Source: JAHDCJ01 sp039028895 (GTDB taxonomy: Bacteria; Bacteroidota; Bacteroidia; Chitinophagales; Saprospiraceae). From it: DNA of 64,000 nucleotides. A program made the translations under genes and the position numbers. Shown in pieces: positions 1 to 6,660 of this stretch (position 1 is the stretch's first letter; every line of letters begins with the position of its first letter). The notes under the pieces are model-generated. The model had not been told where the DNA came from. It worked only from the letters and a program-made list of their open reading frames with translations, and made no database searches. Where the stretch lies: positions 61,584 through 125,583 of the forward strand of contig JBCCHF010000015.1 of assembly GCA_039028895.1 (NCBI GenBank), given 5' to 3'.

Positions 1-666
1 ATCGATTATTACATCGTCCAGCAGATCAACCAATTCTTCATCTCCACGTATTCCAAGAAAGTCGGTTCGTTTGATCTTCATCATTAGCAGTTCGTTCGCT
101 GATAAGGAGGTTAAAAAGTAAATCAAACTTTTTTCAATGCCCAACAACTCTTTTAATTCTTTATTATTTCCTGAATTATAAAGTTCCTGTTCGATCAGAT
201 TCCGTTTGATGTTTAGATCCTTCAAACAGATCAAAAAGCGATAAACCGACTGTTCGAATATCTGTAATACAAACTCATTGGTATTTCCCGGGTCAAAATT
301 TTTAATCTTATCATCGAGAAAACGCTGGAGTACCGGATTCTCAAAAGATGAAATTGTGATGATGATATCTCCTGTCAGTATGATACCAATTGGAACCGTT
401 ATGAACATTGAAGAGTTAGTACTTTCAGCACTGTTGATAATAGGCGCATTGATGACAATCAATTTTACACCATCTTCTCGTTCATATCTTGAACGTTCGT
501 CAATATCAAGCGAATCGGTGAGGAAGTCGAGAGGGATGTCGAGTTCCTGGGTGAGATGTTCCAATTCTTCTTGTGTGAATGGTGGGGCAATATTTATCCA
601 GCAAGAAGGTTGCAAGGCTTCCAGTTGTTGCAACTTACCATTCTCTTTTTTGAAGTACTGGATCAT
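1..666 (-). CDS. CorA-family divalent cation transporter, N-terminal part (cut by window edge)
   Basis: The minus strand is open for exactly 222 codons from ATG 666-664 to the left edge, and an in-frame TAG lies three codons upstream, so this start is fixed. The protein begins MIQYFKKENGKLQQLE and has the motifs WINIAPP, IPLDFLTDSLDIDERSR and VPIGIILT. These match the soluble cytoplasmic N-terminal domain of the CorA family of Mg2+/Co2+ channels. The C-terminal helices and the GMN filter motif would lie beyond the edge and cannot be checked. A perfect TAnnTTTG box lies about 60 bases upstream. The gene is divergent from queE. A plus-strand reading frame at 278-742 is only its shadow. Family assignment is by pattern recognition; ion specificity is unknown. 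Confidence 0.82.
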   Translation of the reverse strand, partial: MIQYFKKENGKLQQLEALQPSCWINIAPPFTQEELEHLTQELDIPLDFLTDSLDIDERSRYEREDGVKLIVINAPIINSAESTNSSMFITVPIGIILTGDIIITISSFENPVLQRFLDDKIKNFDPGNTNEFVLQIFEQSVYRFLICLKDLNIKRNLIEQELYNSGNNKELKELLGIEKSLIYFLTSLSANELLMMKIKRTDFLGIRGDEELVDLLDDVIID

Positions 667-726
667 GATCGGCTATATTTGCTTAAACCCCTCAGAACTA
701 AATTTCCAGGTCCTTTGCAGACGATG

Positions 727-734
727 CAAAAGTA
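727..734 (-). promoter_or_regulatory. -7 promoter box of the CorA-like gene
   Basis: The minus strand reads TACTTTTG, a perfect match to the Bacteroidota -7 consensus TAnnTTTG, about 60 bases before the CorA start. I see no clear -33 TTG at the usual spacing. Confidence 0.5.
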
Positions 735-748
735 CAATTTAAACCTAT

Positions 749-756
749 TATTTTTG
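749..756 (+). promoter_or_regulatory. -7 promoter box of queE
   Basis: TATTTTTG is a perfect TAnnTTTG match 16 bases before the queE ATG. It implies a very short leader. It lies only 14 bases from the opposing box of the CorA-like gene. Confidence 0.5.
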
Positions 757-772
757 TTCTTACTATAAGAAA

Positions 773-1525
773 ATGAAGCTCGCAAATCTAAATAATCGAC
801 CAGAAGTCTTCTACTCCATTCAAGGAGAGGGTAAATCAGCAGGAATGCCTTCTGTATTTATCAGGAGTTCGCTTTGTAACCTTCATTGCTTTTGGTGCGA
901 CACAGATTATACCTGGAACTGGAAAGGTACCAGTTTCAGTCATCAAAATGATCAGATACCTGGTTATAAGAAATTTTCAAAGGCAGATCAGATCATTGAA
1001 ATGGATACTGATCAACTAGTTAAACTATTAGATTCCTATTCCTGTAATCGATTTATCCTTACAGGTGGTGAGCCTTTGATTCAAGACATGGAATGGGTTT
1101 CATTAATGAAGGCTTTGCGGAAAAAGAAAAGCGGCTCATGGTTTGAGATTGAAACCAATGGAACGCTACTGCCATCAGCAGCATTTAATGATCTGATCGA
1201 TCAATATAATGTTTCCCCCAAACTGGCAAATTCAAACAATCCTGTTCAATTAAGAATAAGAGAAAAGCCCCTGCATTTCTTTAGTCAAAGTCCCAAAGCT
1301 AATTTCAAATTCGTAGTTTCGGCTGAAAGTGACTTAGAAGAAATCCTCGAATTGCTCAATAGGTTCGAGATTAGGCCTGAAAAAGTCTGGTTAATGCCGG
1401 AAGGTATGTTCCCAGATGCGTTAAAAGCAAAACAGTCATGGGTAACTGATATTTGTCTTGAATACGGATTTAATTTTTCGGACCGATTACACGTAAAATT
1501 ATTTGGTAATCAAAGGGGTGTATAA
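773..1525 (+). CDS. queE: 7-carboxy-7-deazaguanine synthase QueE
   Basis: Radical SAM enzyme that converts 6-carboxytetrahydropterin to 7-carboxy-7-deazaguanine, the ring-contraction step in queuosine precursor (preQ0) synthesis. The 250-residue protein has the QueE N terminus (VFYSIQGEG, residues 12-20), the radical SAM CX3CX2C cluster motif at Cys35, Cys39 and Cys42, and the GGEP motif (LTGGEPL) that contacts SAM. The length fits the family. It is followed after 11 bases by rlmH and then a rhomboid gene, all co-directional and probably one transcript. Both queE and rlmH act on translation RNAs (tRNA queuosine, 23S rRNA). I see no preQ1 riboswitch in the leader. Confidence 0.93.
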   Translation: MKLANLNNRPEVFYSIQGEGKSAGMPSVFIRSSLCNLHCFWCDTDYTWNWKGTSFSHQNDQIPGYKKFSKADQIIEMDTDQLVKLLDSYSCNRFILTGGEPLIQDMEWVSLMKALRKKKSGSWFEIETNGTLLPSAAFNDLIDQYNVSPKLANSNNPVQLRIREKPLHFFSQSPKANFKFVVSAESDLEEILELLNRFEIRPEKVWLMPEGMFPDALKAKQSWVTDICLEYGFNFSDRLHVKLFGNQRGV

Positions 1526-1536
1526 GTTTTTCTACA

Positions 1537-2010
1537 ATGAAAGTTGAACTATGGCAAGTCGGGAAAACCAGTTTTGATTATTTAAAATCAGGCACCGACC
1601 TGTATGAAAAGCGTATCAAGAACTATCTCCCTTTTGAAGTTGTTACCATACCAGACATAAAAAATGCAAAGAACCTAAGTGTTGATCTTTTAAAGGAGAA
1701 GGAAGGCAAGGAGATCCTGAAAAAACTTCAGCCTGGTGATTTCCTGATCTTGCTTGATGAAAAAGGCAAATCATTCGGATCTGTCAGGTTTTCGGCACAA
1801 TTGGAGAAGTGGCTCCAATTATCCAACAAACGCCTGGTTTTTCTGATTGGTGGTGCATATGGGGTTTCGAAAGATATTTTTTCAAGAGCACAGATCAAGC
1901 TCTCTTTAAGTGAAATGACTTTCTCTCATCAAATGGTGCGCTTATTTTTAATCGAACAACTTTACAGGGCACTCACCATTATGCGAAACGAACCTTATCA
2001 CCACAGATAA
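1537..2010 (+). CDS. rlmH: 23S rRNA (pseudouridine-1915 N3)-methyltransferase RlmH
   Basis: SPOUT-family methyltransferase that methylates N3 of pseudouridine 1915 in helix 69 of 23S rRNA on the assembled ribosome. At 157 residues it has the usual RlmH length. Family landmarks are visible: an N-terminal MKVELWQVGKT, the LLDEKGKSFGS segment, the SAM-binding knot loop FLIGGAYGVS, and the C-terminal MRNEPYHHR, which matches the conserved tail with Tyr-His near the end. It lies 11 bases after queE and 12 bases before the rhomboid gene. Confidence 0.95.
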   Translation: MKVELWQVGKTSFDYLKSGTDLYEKRIKNYLPFEVVTIPDIKNAKNLSVDLLKEKEGKEILKKLQPGDFLILLDEKGKSFGSVRFSAQLEKWLQLSNKRLVFLIGGAYGVSKDIFSRAQIKLSLSEMTFSHQMVRLFLIEQLYRALTIMRNEPYHHR

Positions 2011-2022
2011 TAGTTTTATTTT

Positions 2023-2688
2023 ATGGCTACTCCACTCACATTTCTGCTCATTTTAGTAACTGGTTTTATATCCTACAGAGTAATGAATAGTCCAGCTCAA
2101 AAGAACAAGTTGCTATTCATCCCATATTATGTCAATGAGCGGGGAGAATATTATCGATTCATTACAGCAGCATTTATTCATAAAGATTGGTGGCATCTGG
2201 GAGTGAATATGATCGTGTTGTATTTTTTTGGTCAAACTGTTGAATCAGTTTACAAGGTTCTGTTTGGTACCTGGGGGGCACTTTTATTTCTAGGTTTATA
2301 TTTGGGAGGTATTCTTGCATCAAAGGCTATAACCTATTTCAGACACAGAACCAATCCTGGCTATGGATCTTTGGGGGCTTCGGGTGCAGTTTCAGCTGTG
2401 CTTTTTGCGAGCATTTTATTCGATCCTTGGAATGAAATCTTCATATTTTTCATTCCGAAAGGTATCCCTGGCTTTATTTTCGGGCTAATTTATCTCGCTT
2501 ATTCTACTTATATGGATAAAAAAGGAACCGATCTGATAGGTCATAATGCTCACCTTTCAGGGGCATTCTTCGGCGTTCTGTTTACCATTTTGATTTTGCC
2601 TGTACTACTCCCACATTTCTTCTATTGTTTGCAATCTGGAAGTGAAAACTGTGTTGCCGAATTTATTATGATGTATTTGGGTAACTAA
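2023..2688 (+). CDS. Rhomboid-family intramembrane serine protease
   Basis: Integral inner-membrane protease of 221 residues with about six hydrophobic helices. The rhomboid hallmarks are present: the loop HKDWWHLGVN (His53, His58, Asn62), the catalytic serine in GASGAVSA (Ser120) and the catalytic histidine in NAHLSG (His177). The Ser-His dyad is therefore intact and the protein should be active. The substrate is unknown. It is the last gene of the queE-rlmH run. Its stop codon overlaps the convergent maf stop by a few bases at 2685-2688. Confidence 0.9.
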   Translation: MATPLTFLLILVTGFISYRVMNSPAQKNKLLFIPYYVNERGEYYRFITAAFIHKDWWHLGVNMIVLYFFGQTVESVYKVLFGTWGALLFLGLYLGGILASKAITYFRHRTNPGYGSLGASGAVSAVLFASILFDPWNEIFIFFIPKGIPGFIFGLIYLAYSTYMDKKGTDLIGHNAHLSGAFFGVLFTILILPVLLPHFFYCLQSGSENCVAEFIMMYLGN

Positions 2689-3260
2689 CTAATAAATTCC
2701 TTGATCGCTTCATAGACATGGCTTAATGGCAAACCCATTACATTAGTGTATGATCCTTCTATCTTTCCAATTTTCGTCCATCCTATCCATTCCTGAATAC
2801 CATAAGCCCCAGCCTTGTCGTAGGGTTTATAATTATCGACATAATAGATAAGTTCTTCTTCAGTCAAAGCATCAAGATGAACAGCTGTAACGACTGAAAA
2901 TGAATGCATTCGAATGTCTTGAACTAGGCATACACCCGTAATCACTTCATGCATTTGACCTGAATACTCACGAATTATCTTGATGGCATCTTCCCTACCT
3001 TTTGGCTTACCGTACATCTTGCCATCAAAAATTACGGTTGTGTCGGCTGTTACTATCAGTTCACCCGGTTCAGCCAGATCTTTCACACCATTGGCTTTCT
3101 TTCTTGCAAGAAACTCAGCTATTTCTCTTACATCGAGATCTTCAGGGTAGGTCTCTTCTATTTCCCTGGTTCTGACCTCGAAATCAATCCCTGACTGCTC
3201 CATGAGAAAATGCCGTCGGGGAGATTTGGAGGCCAATATAATTTTTGGCCAATCCTTCAT
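2685..3260 (-). CDS. maf: Maf-family nucleoside triphosphate pyrophosphatase
   Basis: House-cleaning NTP pyrophosphatase of the Maf/YhdE type, which hydrolyses dTTP/UTP or modified nucleotides to monophosphates. The 191-residue protein starts MKDWPKIILASKSPRR, with the Maf N-terminal SPRR motif, and has TVIFDGKMYGKPKGREDA and the KAGAYGIQ motif. The frame stays open upstream to 3437, but that extension runs across the DoxX-like gene and has no Maf similarity, so I place the start at ATG 3260. It lies 11 bases after the DoxX-like gene in a long minus-strand block. Base specificity within the family is uncertain; the YhdE-like (dTTP/UTP) form is most likely. Confidence 0.92.
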   Translation of the reverse strand: MKDWPKIILASKSPRRHFLMEQSGIDFEVRTREIEETYPEDLDVREIAEFLARKKANGVKDLAEPGELIVTADTTVIFDGKMYGKPKGREDAIKIIREYSGQMHEVITGVCLVQDIRMHSFSVVTAVHLDALTEEELIYYVDNYKPYDKAGAYGIQEWIGWTKIGKIEGSYTNVMGLPLSHVYEAIKEFIS

Positions 3261-3271
3261 TTGATTTCCAA

Positions 3272-3643
3272 TCAGCTTTTTGCTGAAAACAGCTTTTTGT
3301 CGAAATAATAGGAAACAAGCAATCCGATAAGCGCAACTATAGCAAACATGCCAGCACCATCTTTCGCCACTAAATGAGCCACTAGGGCGAGGGAAATATT
3401 GAAAAAGAAACCAGCATAAGCCCATTCCTTGAGCCAATCAGGTTTTTTGCACAAAATGGCGAATAGTCCAAGTAATTTGGCTACAGCTAAAGGATAGATC
3501 AGGTAGGTTGGATAACCAAGTGTTTCCCAGAATCCCTTAATCATTTCATGATTGAAAAAATAATTGAAAACAGAGAATAGCATAATAGCAGACAAAATGC
3601 CGGTTCCGAGCCAATAAAGTATTTTTTGATATTTCTCAGGCAT
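3272..3643 (-). CDS. DoxX-like small membrane protein
   Basis: A 123-residue integral membrane protein with about four hydrophobic helices. It starts MPEKYQKILYWLGTGILSA and carries a segment of the type GYPTYLIYPLAVAKLLGL, typical of the DoxX/DoxX-like (DoxX_2) family. The frame is open upstream to 3862, but that part lies within the UbiA gene and is low quality, so I start at ATG 3643. The gene sits between ubiA and maf. The biochemical function of this branch is not known. Confidence 0.75.
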   Translation of the reverse strand: MPEKYQKILYWLGTGILSAIMLFSVFNYFFNHEMIKGFWETLGYPTYLIYPLAVAKLLGLFAILCKKPDWLKEWAYAGFFFNISLALVAHLVAKDGAGMFAIVALIGLLVSYYFDKKLFSAKS

Positions 3644-3681
3644 GGTTGGAGAGATTTTTCGAATTAATGAAATAGATTGCT

Positions 3682-4629
3682 TCAGGCAATAAATACCCGG
3701 TACATTGGTAAATATAACAAACCAAATACCATCAACAGTTTTAAAAGGAGACTCATTTTGCGATATGTCTCTTTGGTGCCAAATTTTTCGAAAAATTGAA
3801 GGAAGAATAATAAAGGTAATAACAAGAATAATACGCCATAAATGCCGCCCCATGGTGACCATTCAGCTACATTTATATTCCAGTAAATAAAGCCAATAGA
3901 AAGGATTACAGTTGTCCAAAAAAAGAACCTGATTAACGTTTTGGAGGCCTGGACACCAAAAACAATAGGTAAGGTCCGCAAGCCTGCCCTGGAATCCCCT
4001 TCAATGTCTTCAAGGTCTTTGACCAATTCGCGAATTATGGTGATCAGAAAGCCAAAAGCAGCAAAACCCAGGAAAGTTTGGTAGACTAAATTGGCTTTTT
4101 CAAGACTCTGCGATTTTGCGAGCGACCACGCTTCTCTCTCAGCAAAAAGGACAAGTATGAAAACAAGACCGCAAAAGAGGCTTACTAATAAGTTACCCAC
4201 CAAGGCTCTTTGTTTCAGATAAACGGAATAGAGATACAGAAATCCCGCAGCAAGCGGATAAAGTAGACATAATTTCCAGTTGCCAACGGAGATTGCTGTA
4301 TAAATAGAAATAGCTATGCCACTCAGGTTGACTAAAAAATAAATTGACATCGCTTTGCTTGTGGAGCATAAATTGCCTACCCAGACTTTTTCTGGTTTAT
4401 TGATTTTATCGGTTTCGACATCCCAGATATCATTGATAAGGTAACCACCCAAGGTTACGAGGAGAGTAGCTAGAACTAATAAGAAAAACTCTGTACTGGA
4501 AAGTGAGGGATGTACACCTGAAATGTTGTAAAGTGGTATTAAAAGGCAATAAAAGAAAAGGTATTGAGAAATCCCTACTATAAGAAGGTTTGGCAAACGG
4601 GTGATATCCATCATTCGCTTAAGTGACAT
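3682..4629 (-). CDS. UbiA-family prenyltransferase
   Basis: Integral membrane prenyltransferase that joins an isoprenoid diphosphate to an acceptor. The 315-residue protein has about eight to nine helices and both Asp-rich motifs: NDIWDVETD (residues 66-74) and KDLEDIEGD in the second half, which bind Mg2+-diphosphate. Close relatives in Bacteroidota are usually annotated as geranylgeranylglycerol-phosphate geranylgeranyltransferase; the acceptor cannot be read from sequence. Its start overlaps the end of kdsC by 11 bases, indicating translational coupling. Two further Met codons at positions 6 and 7 are possible starts. Confidence 0.85.
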   Translation of the reverse strand: MSLKRMMDITRLPNLLIVGISQYLFFYCLLIPLYNISGVHPSLSSTEFFLLVLATLLVTLGGYLINDIWDVETDKINKPEKVWVGNLCSTSKAMSIYFLVNLSGIAISIYTAISVGNWKLCLLYPLAAGFLYLYSVYLKQRALVGNLLVSLFCGLVFILVLFAEREAWSLAKSQSLEKANLVYQTFLGFAAFGFLITIIRELVKDLEDIEGDSRAGLRTLPIVFGVQASKTLIRFFFWTTVILSIGFIYWNINVAEWSPWGGIYGVLFLLLPLLFFLQFFEKFGTKETYRKMSLLLKLLMVFGLLYLPMYRVFIA

Positions 4630-5149
4630 CTTCGAAACCCTCTATTTTCCGGAACGGCCAATCACCATTGAGCGTCAGCACCTTTTCGATAACATCACGA
4701 GCGCACCCTTCTCCACCCTTTAAATTTGAGGCGTATGTAGCAATGCGCCTGATCTCAATAGCTGCATCTGCAGGACAACACGCTAAACCAGCCAAAGACA
4801 TCACTTCGTAATCAGGGATATCATCACCCATGTATAATATTGACCCAGGATCAAGGTCGTAGGTCAGCACCAAGTCTTCAAAGGCCTCTACTTTTGATTC
4901 AACACCTGTATATAGGTCCTTGATACCCAGATTTTTAAAATTTTCTTTTACTCCTGAAGATTTCCCGCCTGTTATTATGGCAACTCTATATCCTTTCCTA
5001 ATCGCTGTCTTTATGGCAAAGCCATCCCTGATATTCATTTTTCGAATAAGTCTGCCATTTTCAAGAATAATAACATCATTATTCGTCAAAACTCCATCAA
5101 CATCAAAAATGAAGGTTTTTATGGAGCGGAAAACTTCCAGGTTATTCAT
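4619..5149 (-). CDS. kdsC: KdsC-like HAD phosphatase (KDO-8-phosphate phosphatase)
   Basis: Small cap-less HAD phosphatase that releases phosphate from 3-deoxy-D-manno-octulosonate 8-phosphate in lipopolysaccharide core synthesis. The 176-residue protein has the DXDGVLT motif with nucleophile and acid Asp16 and Asp18 (FDVDGVLTN), the Ser/Thr of IITGGKSSG, and the metal-binding loop MGDDIPDYEVM. Length and motifs match KdsC. It overlaps the downstream UbiA gene by 11 bases and follows iscX by 28 bases. Other HAD C0-type sugar phosphatases such as GmhB are less likely. Confidence 0.88.
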   Translation of the reverse strand: MNNLEVFRSIKTFIFDVDGVLTNNDVIILENGRLIRKMNIRDGFAIKTAIRKGYRVAIITGGKSSGVKENFKNLGIKDLYTGVESKVEAFEDLVLTYDLDPGSILYMGDDIPDYEVMSLAGLACCPADAAIEIRRIATYASNLKGGEGCARDVIEKVLTLNGDWPFRKIEGFEDVT

Positions 5150-5177
5150 TACCAGGGTAATTTATTGGGTAGGAGGT

Positions 5178-5399
5178 TTATTGGTTGTCACGCCATTCAT
5201 AGACCCATTTGGCTTGGATTTGCTCAAGGTGGTTTTCATTGGATTCTTCTCTTTTTCCTTCGAAATTGGGAATCTCAAGAATCCACTGTAATAGGTCTGT
5301 AAAACGGATACGATAAATTCTGGATTCACCAAATTCGTCGCCAAACCTTTCATAAAGGGCAATAGCGATGTCTTCATGGTCATTCCATTTGATCGGCAT
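5178..5399 (-). CDS. iscX: IscX-family iron-sulfur assembly protein
   Basis: A 73-residue acidic protein starting MPIKWNDHEDIAIALYERF. It carries IscX landmarks: the N-terminal IKWND helix, RFTDLLQWI in the middle, and the C-terminal SNENHLEQIQAKWVYEW. IscX binds the cysteine desulfurase IscS and iron in ISC-type Fe-S assembly. The frame allows an earlier Met at 5420, but the shorter start aligns with the family. It lies about 70 bases after a 2Fe-2S ferredoxin, the same order as the end of proteobacterial isc operons, while the rest of an isc operon is absent here. Confidence 0.85.
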   Translation of the reverse strand: MPIKWNDHEDIAIALYERFGDEFGESRIYRIRFTDLLQWILEIPNFEGKREESNENHLEQIQAKWVYEWRDNQ

Positions 5400-5468
5400 A
5401 TCTTCTATCTCAAATCCCATTTTATATTCATTTATCCGATTAAGAAAGTAATTTATATCTCACATTGA

Positions 5469-5807
5469 TCAATGTTCGTGACCAATGATGAGACTTTGGT
5501 CGGGAATAGTTACTTCAATTTCCACATCATCTTCTAAAACGATGCACTGGCATCCCAGCCTTGATTCAAGCCTTGGATTAATGGCCCTGTCAATAAAGTC
5601 TTCTTCTTTGTCGGTAATTTCTTCGAGGTAATCTTCCCCTTTTTCAATATATACGTGGCAGGTACTGCATGCACAAACACCGCCACAATTATGATTTAGA
5701 TGAACATCGTTTTCCTCAGCAATCTCGAGTATCGATAACCCGGATTCTACTTCAACTTCTTTTGGTTCGAGTCCTTCTTCTTCAAATAAAAATTTAATCT
5801 TAGCCAT
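5469..5807 (-). CDS. fdx: ISC-type [2Fe-2S] ferredoxin
   Basis: Adrenodoxin-like ferredoxin of 112 residues that carries electrons for Fe-S assembly or related redox steps in the cytoplasm. Cluster ligands are visible as Cys41, Cys47, Cys50 and Cys86, the C-X5-C-X2-C-X35-C spacing of bacterial Fdx; Cys45 is an extra cysteine also typical of ISC Fdx. The start at MAKIKFLFEEEG (ATG 5807) is preferred over an upstream Met at 5843, which adds a hydrophobic stretch foreign to the family. Followed by iscX, supporting an ISC-related role. Confidence 0.9.
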   Translation of the reverse strand: MAKIKFLFEEEGLEPKEVEVESGLSILEIAEENDVHLNHNCGGVCACSTCHVYIEKGEDYLEEITDKEEDFIDRAINPRLESRLGCQCIVLEDDVEIEVTIPDQSLIIGHEH

Positions 5808-5886
5808 TACTGCATTTAAAATTGGACACAAAAATATAGGCATTCTATGAGGTAAACAACAAAAGGTGCAAGTTTTGTTTCACGAT

Positions 5887-6660
5887 CTAGTCGTAAAAGT
5901 TTTCAATACTCCTTGTAACTTCCCAATATAGCTTACTTAATTGAGGATCATCCTTAAGCAAATCAAGATGTGTCCAAATGGTTTTTGAGTCATTTCTTCT
6001 GGCCGGGCCTGTCTGGGCAATTGACGGGTTGATGGTCATTGCCTTGGCAACAGTTTCTTTAATCAATGGCTTTAAGATTTCGAATTCGAGGTTTTCTGAA
6101 CTACAATACTGTTCTGCTTTAGCCAACATATGATTGGTAAAATTATTAGCGAATACAGCAGCCAGGTGAATTTTTGCACGTTTCTCACTATCGAGGAAAT
6201 AGACTTTTTGGCTTACCTTTTCTGCAAGGCTGGTGAGTTTCGTTAAGGTCTCCTCATTATTGGACTCAAGACATACCGGTATTTGACTGAATTCCAGTTT
6301 TCGCCCGATCGTGAAGGTTTGTAGCGGATAGAATACACCGAAATTGGAAAATAAATCTCCCAATACACCTAAAGCGGTTCCACCTGAAGTATGTGCGATA
6401 ATTTGGGAGGCTGTTTTGCCTAAAGGTAATGATTCTGCTACTTTAAGTATTTGGTCATCAGGGACAGCAAGCAAATACACTTCGGCATCCTGTGATATCT
6501 CATCAATGTTGGTGGAATAACTGCAGTTGAGGATTTTTGCCAGATGGCTTGTTTTCTTTGCCTTTCGGCCAATGACCTGGATAACCTCAGCATCAGATTG
6601 ATGAATTGCCAGCCCAAGGTGGTGTCCAACATTACCGGCACCAATTAGAACGATTTTCAT
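5887..6660 (-). CDS. Rossmann-fold DUF2520 oxidoreductase-like protein
   Basis: A 257-residue protein with an N-terminal NAD(P)-binding Rossmann fold (MKIVLIGAGNVGHHLG, glycine-rich loop) and a helical C-terminal half of the DUF2520 type, containing KIHLAAVFANNFTNHM and GPARRND. The overall fold resembles pyrroline-5-carboxylate and ketopantoate reductases, but the substrate is unknown. Its start overlaps the ccmF stop by four bases (6657-6660). It is followed by the ferredoxin gene. In Bacteroidota this family is often found beside KdsC, UbiA and Maf genes, as here. Confidence 0.82.
   Translation of the reverse strand: MKIVLIGAGNVGHHLGLAIHQSDAEVIQVIGRKAKKTSHLAKILNCSYSTNIDEISQDAEVYLLAVPDDQILKVAESLPLGKTASQIIAHTSGGTALGVLGDLFSNFGVFYPLQTFTIGRKLEFSQIPVCLESNNEETLTKLTSLAEKVSQKVYFLDSEKRAKIHLAAVFANNFTNHMLAKAEQYCSSENLEFEILKPLIKETVAKAMTINPSIAQTGPARRNDSKTIWTHLDLLKDDPQLSKLYWEVTRSIENFYD

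Noticed and set aside
278..742. Plus-strand reading frame of 154 codons
   Set aside because: Low-complexity composition and no family pattern; it is antisense to the clear CorA-like frame.
667..772. preQ1 riboswitch upstream of queE
   Set aside because: The leader implied by the -7 box is too short and no preQ1 aptamer pattern is visible.
3261..3437. N-terminal extension of Maf
   Set aside because: Lies over the DoxX-like gene in another frame, is rich in Cys/Trp and unlike Maf; the start MKDWPKIILAS fits the family.
3644..3862. N-terminal extension of the DoxX-like protein
   Set aside because: Overlaps the UbiA gene and is not part of the DoxX pattern.
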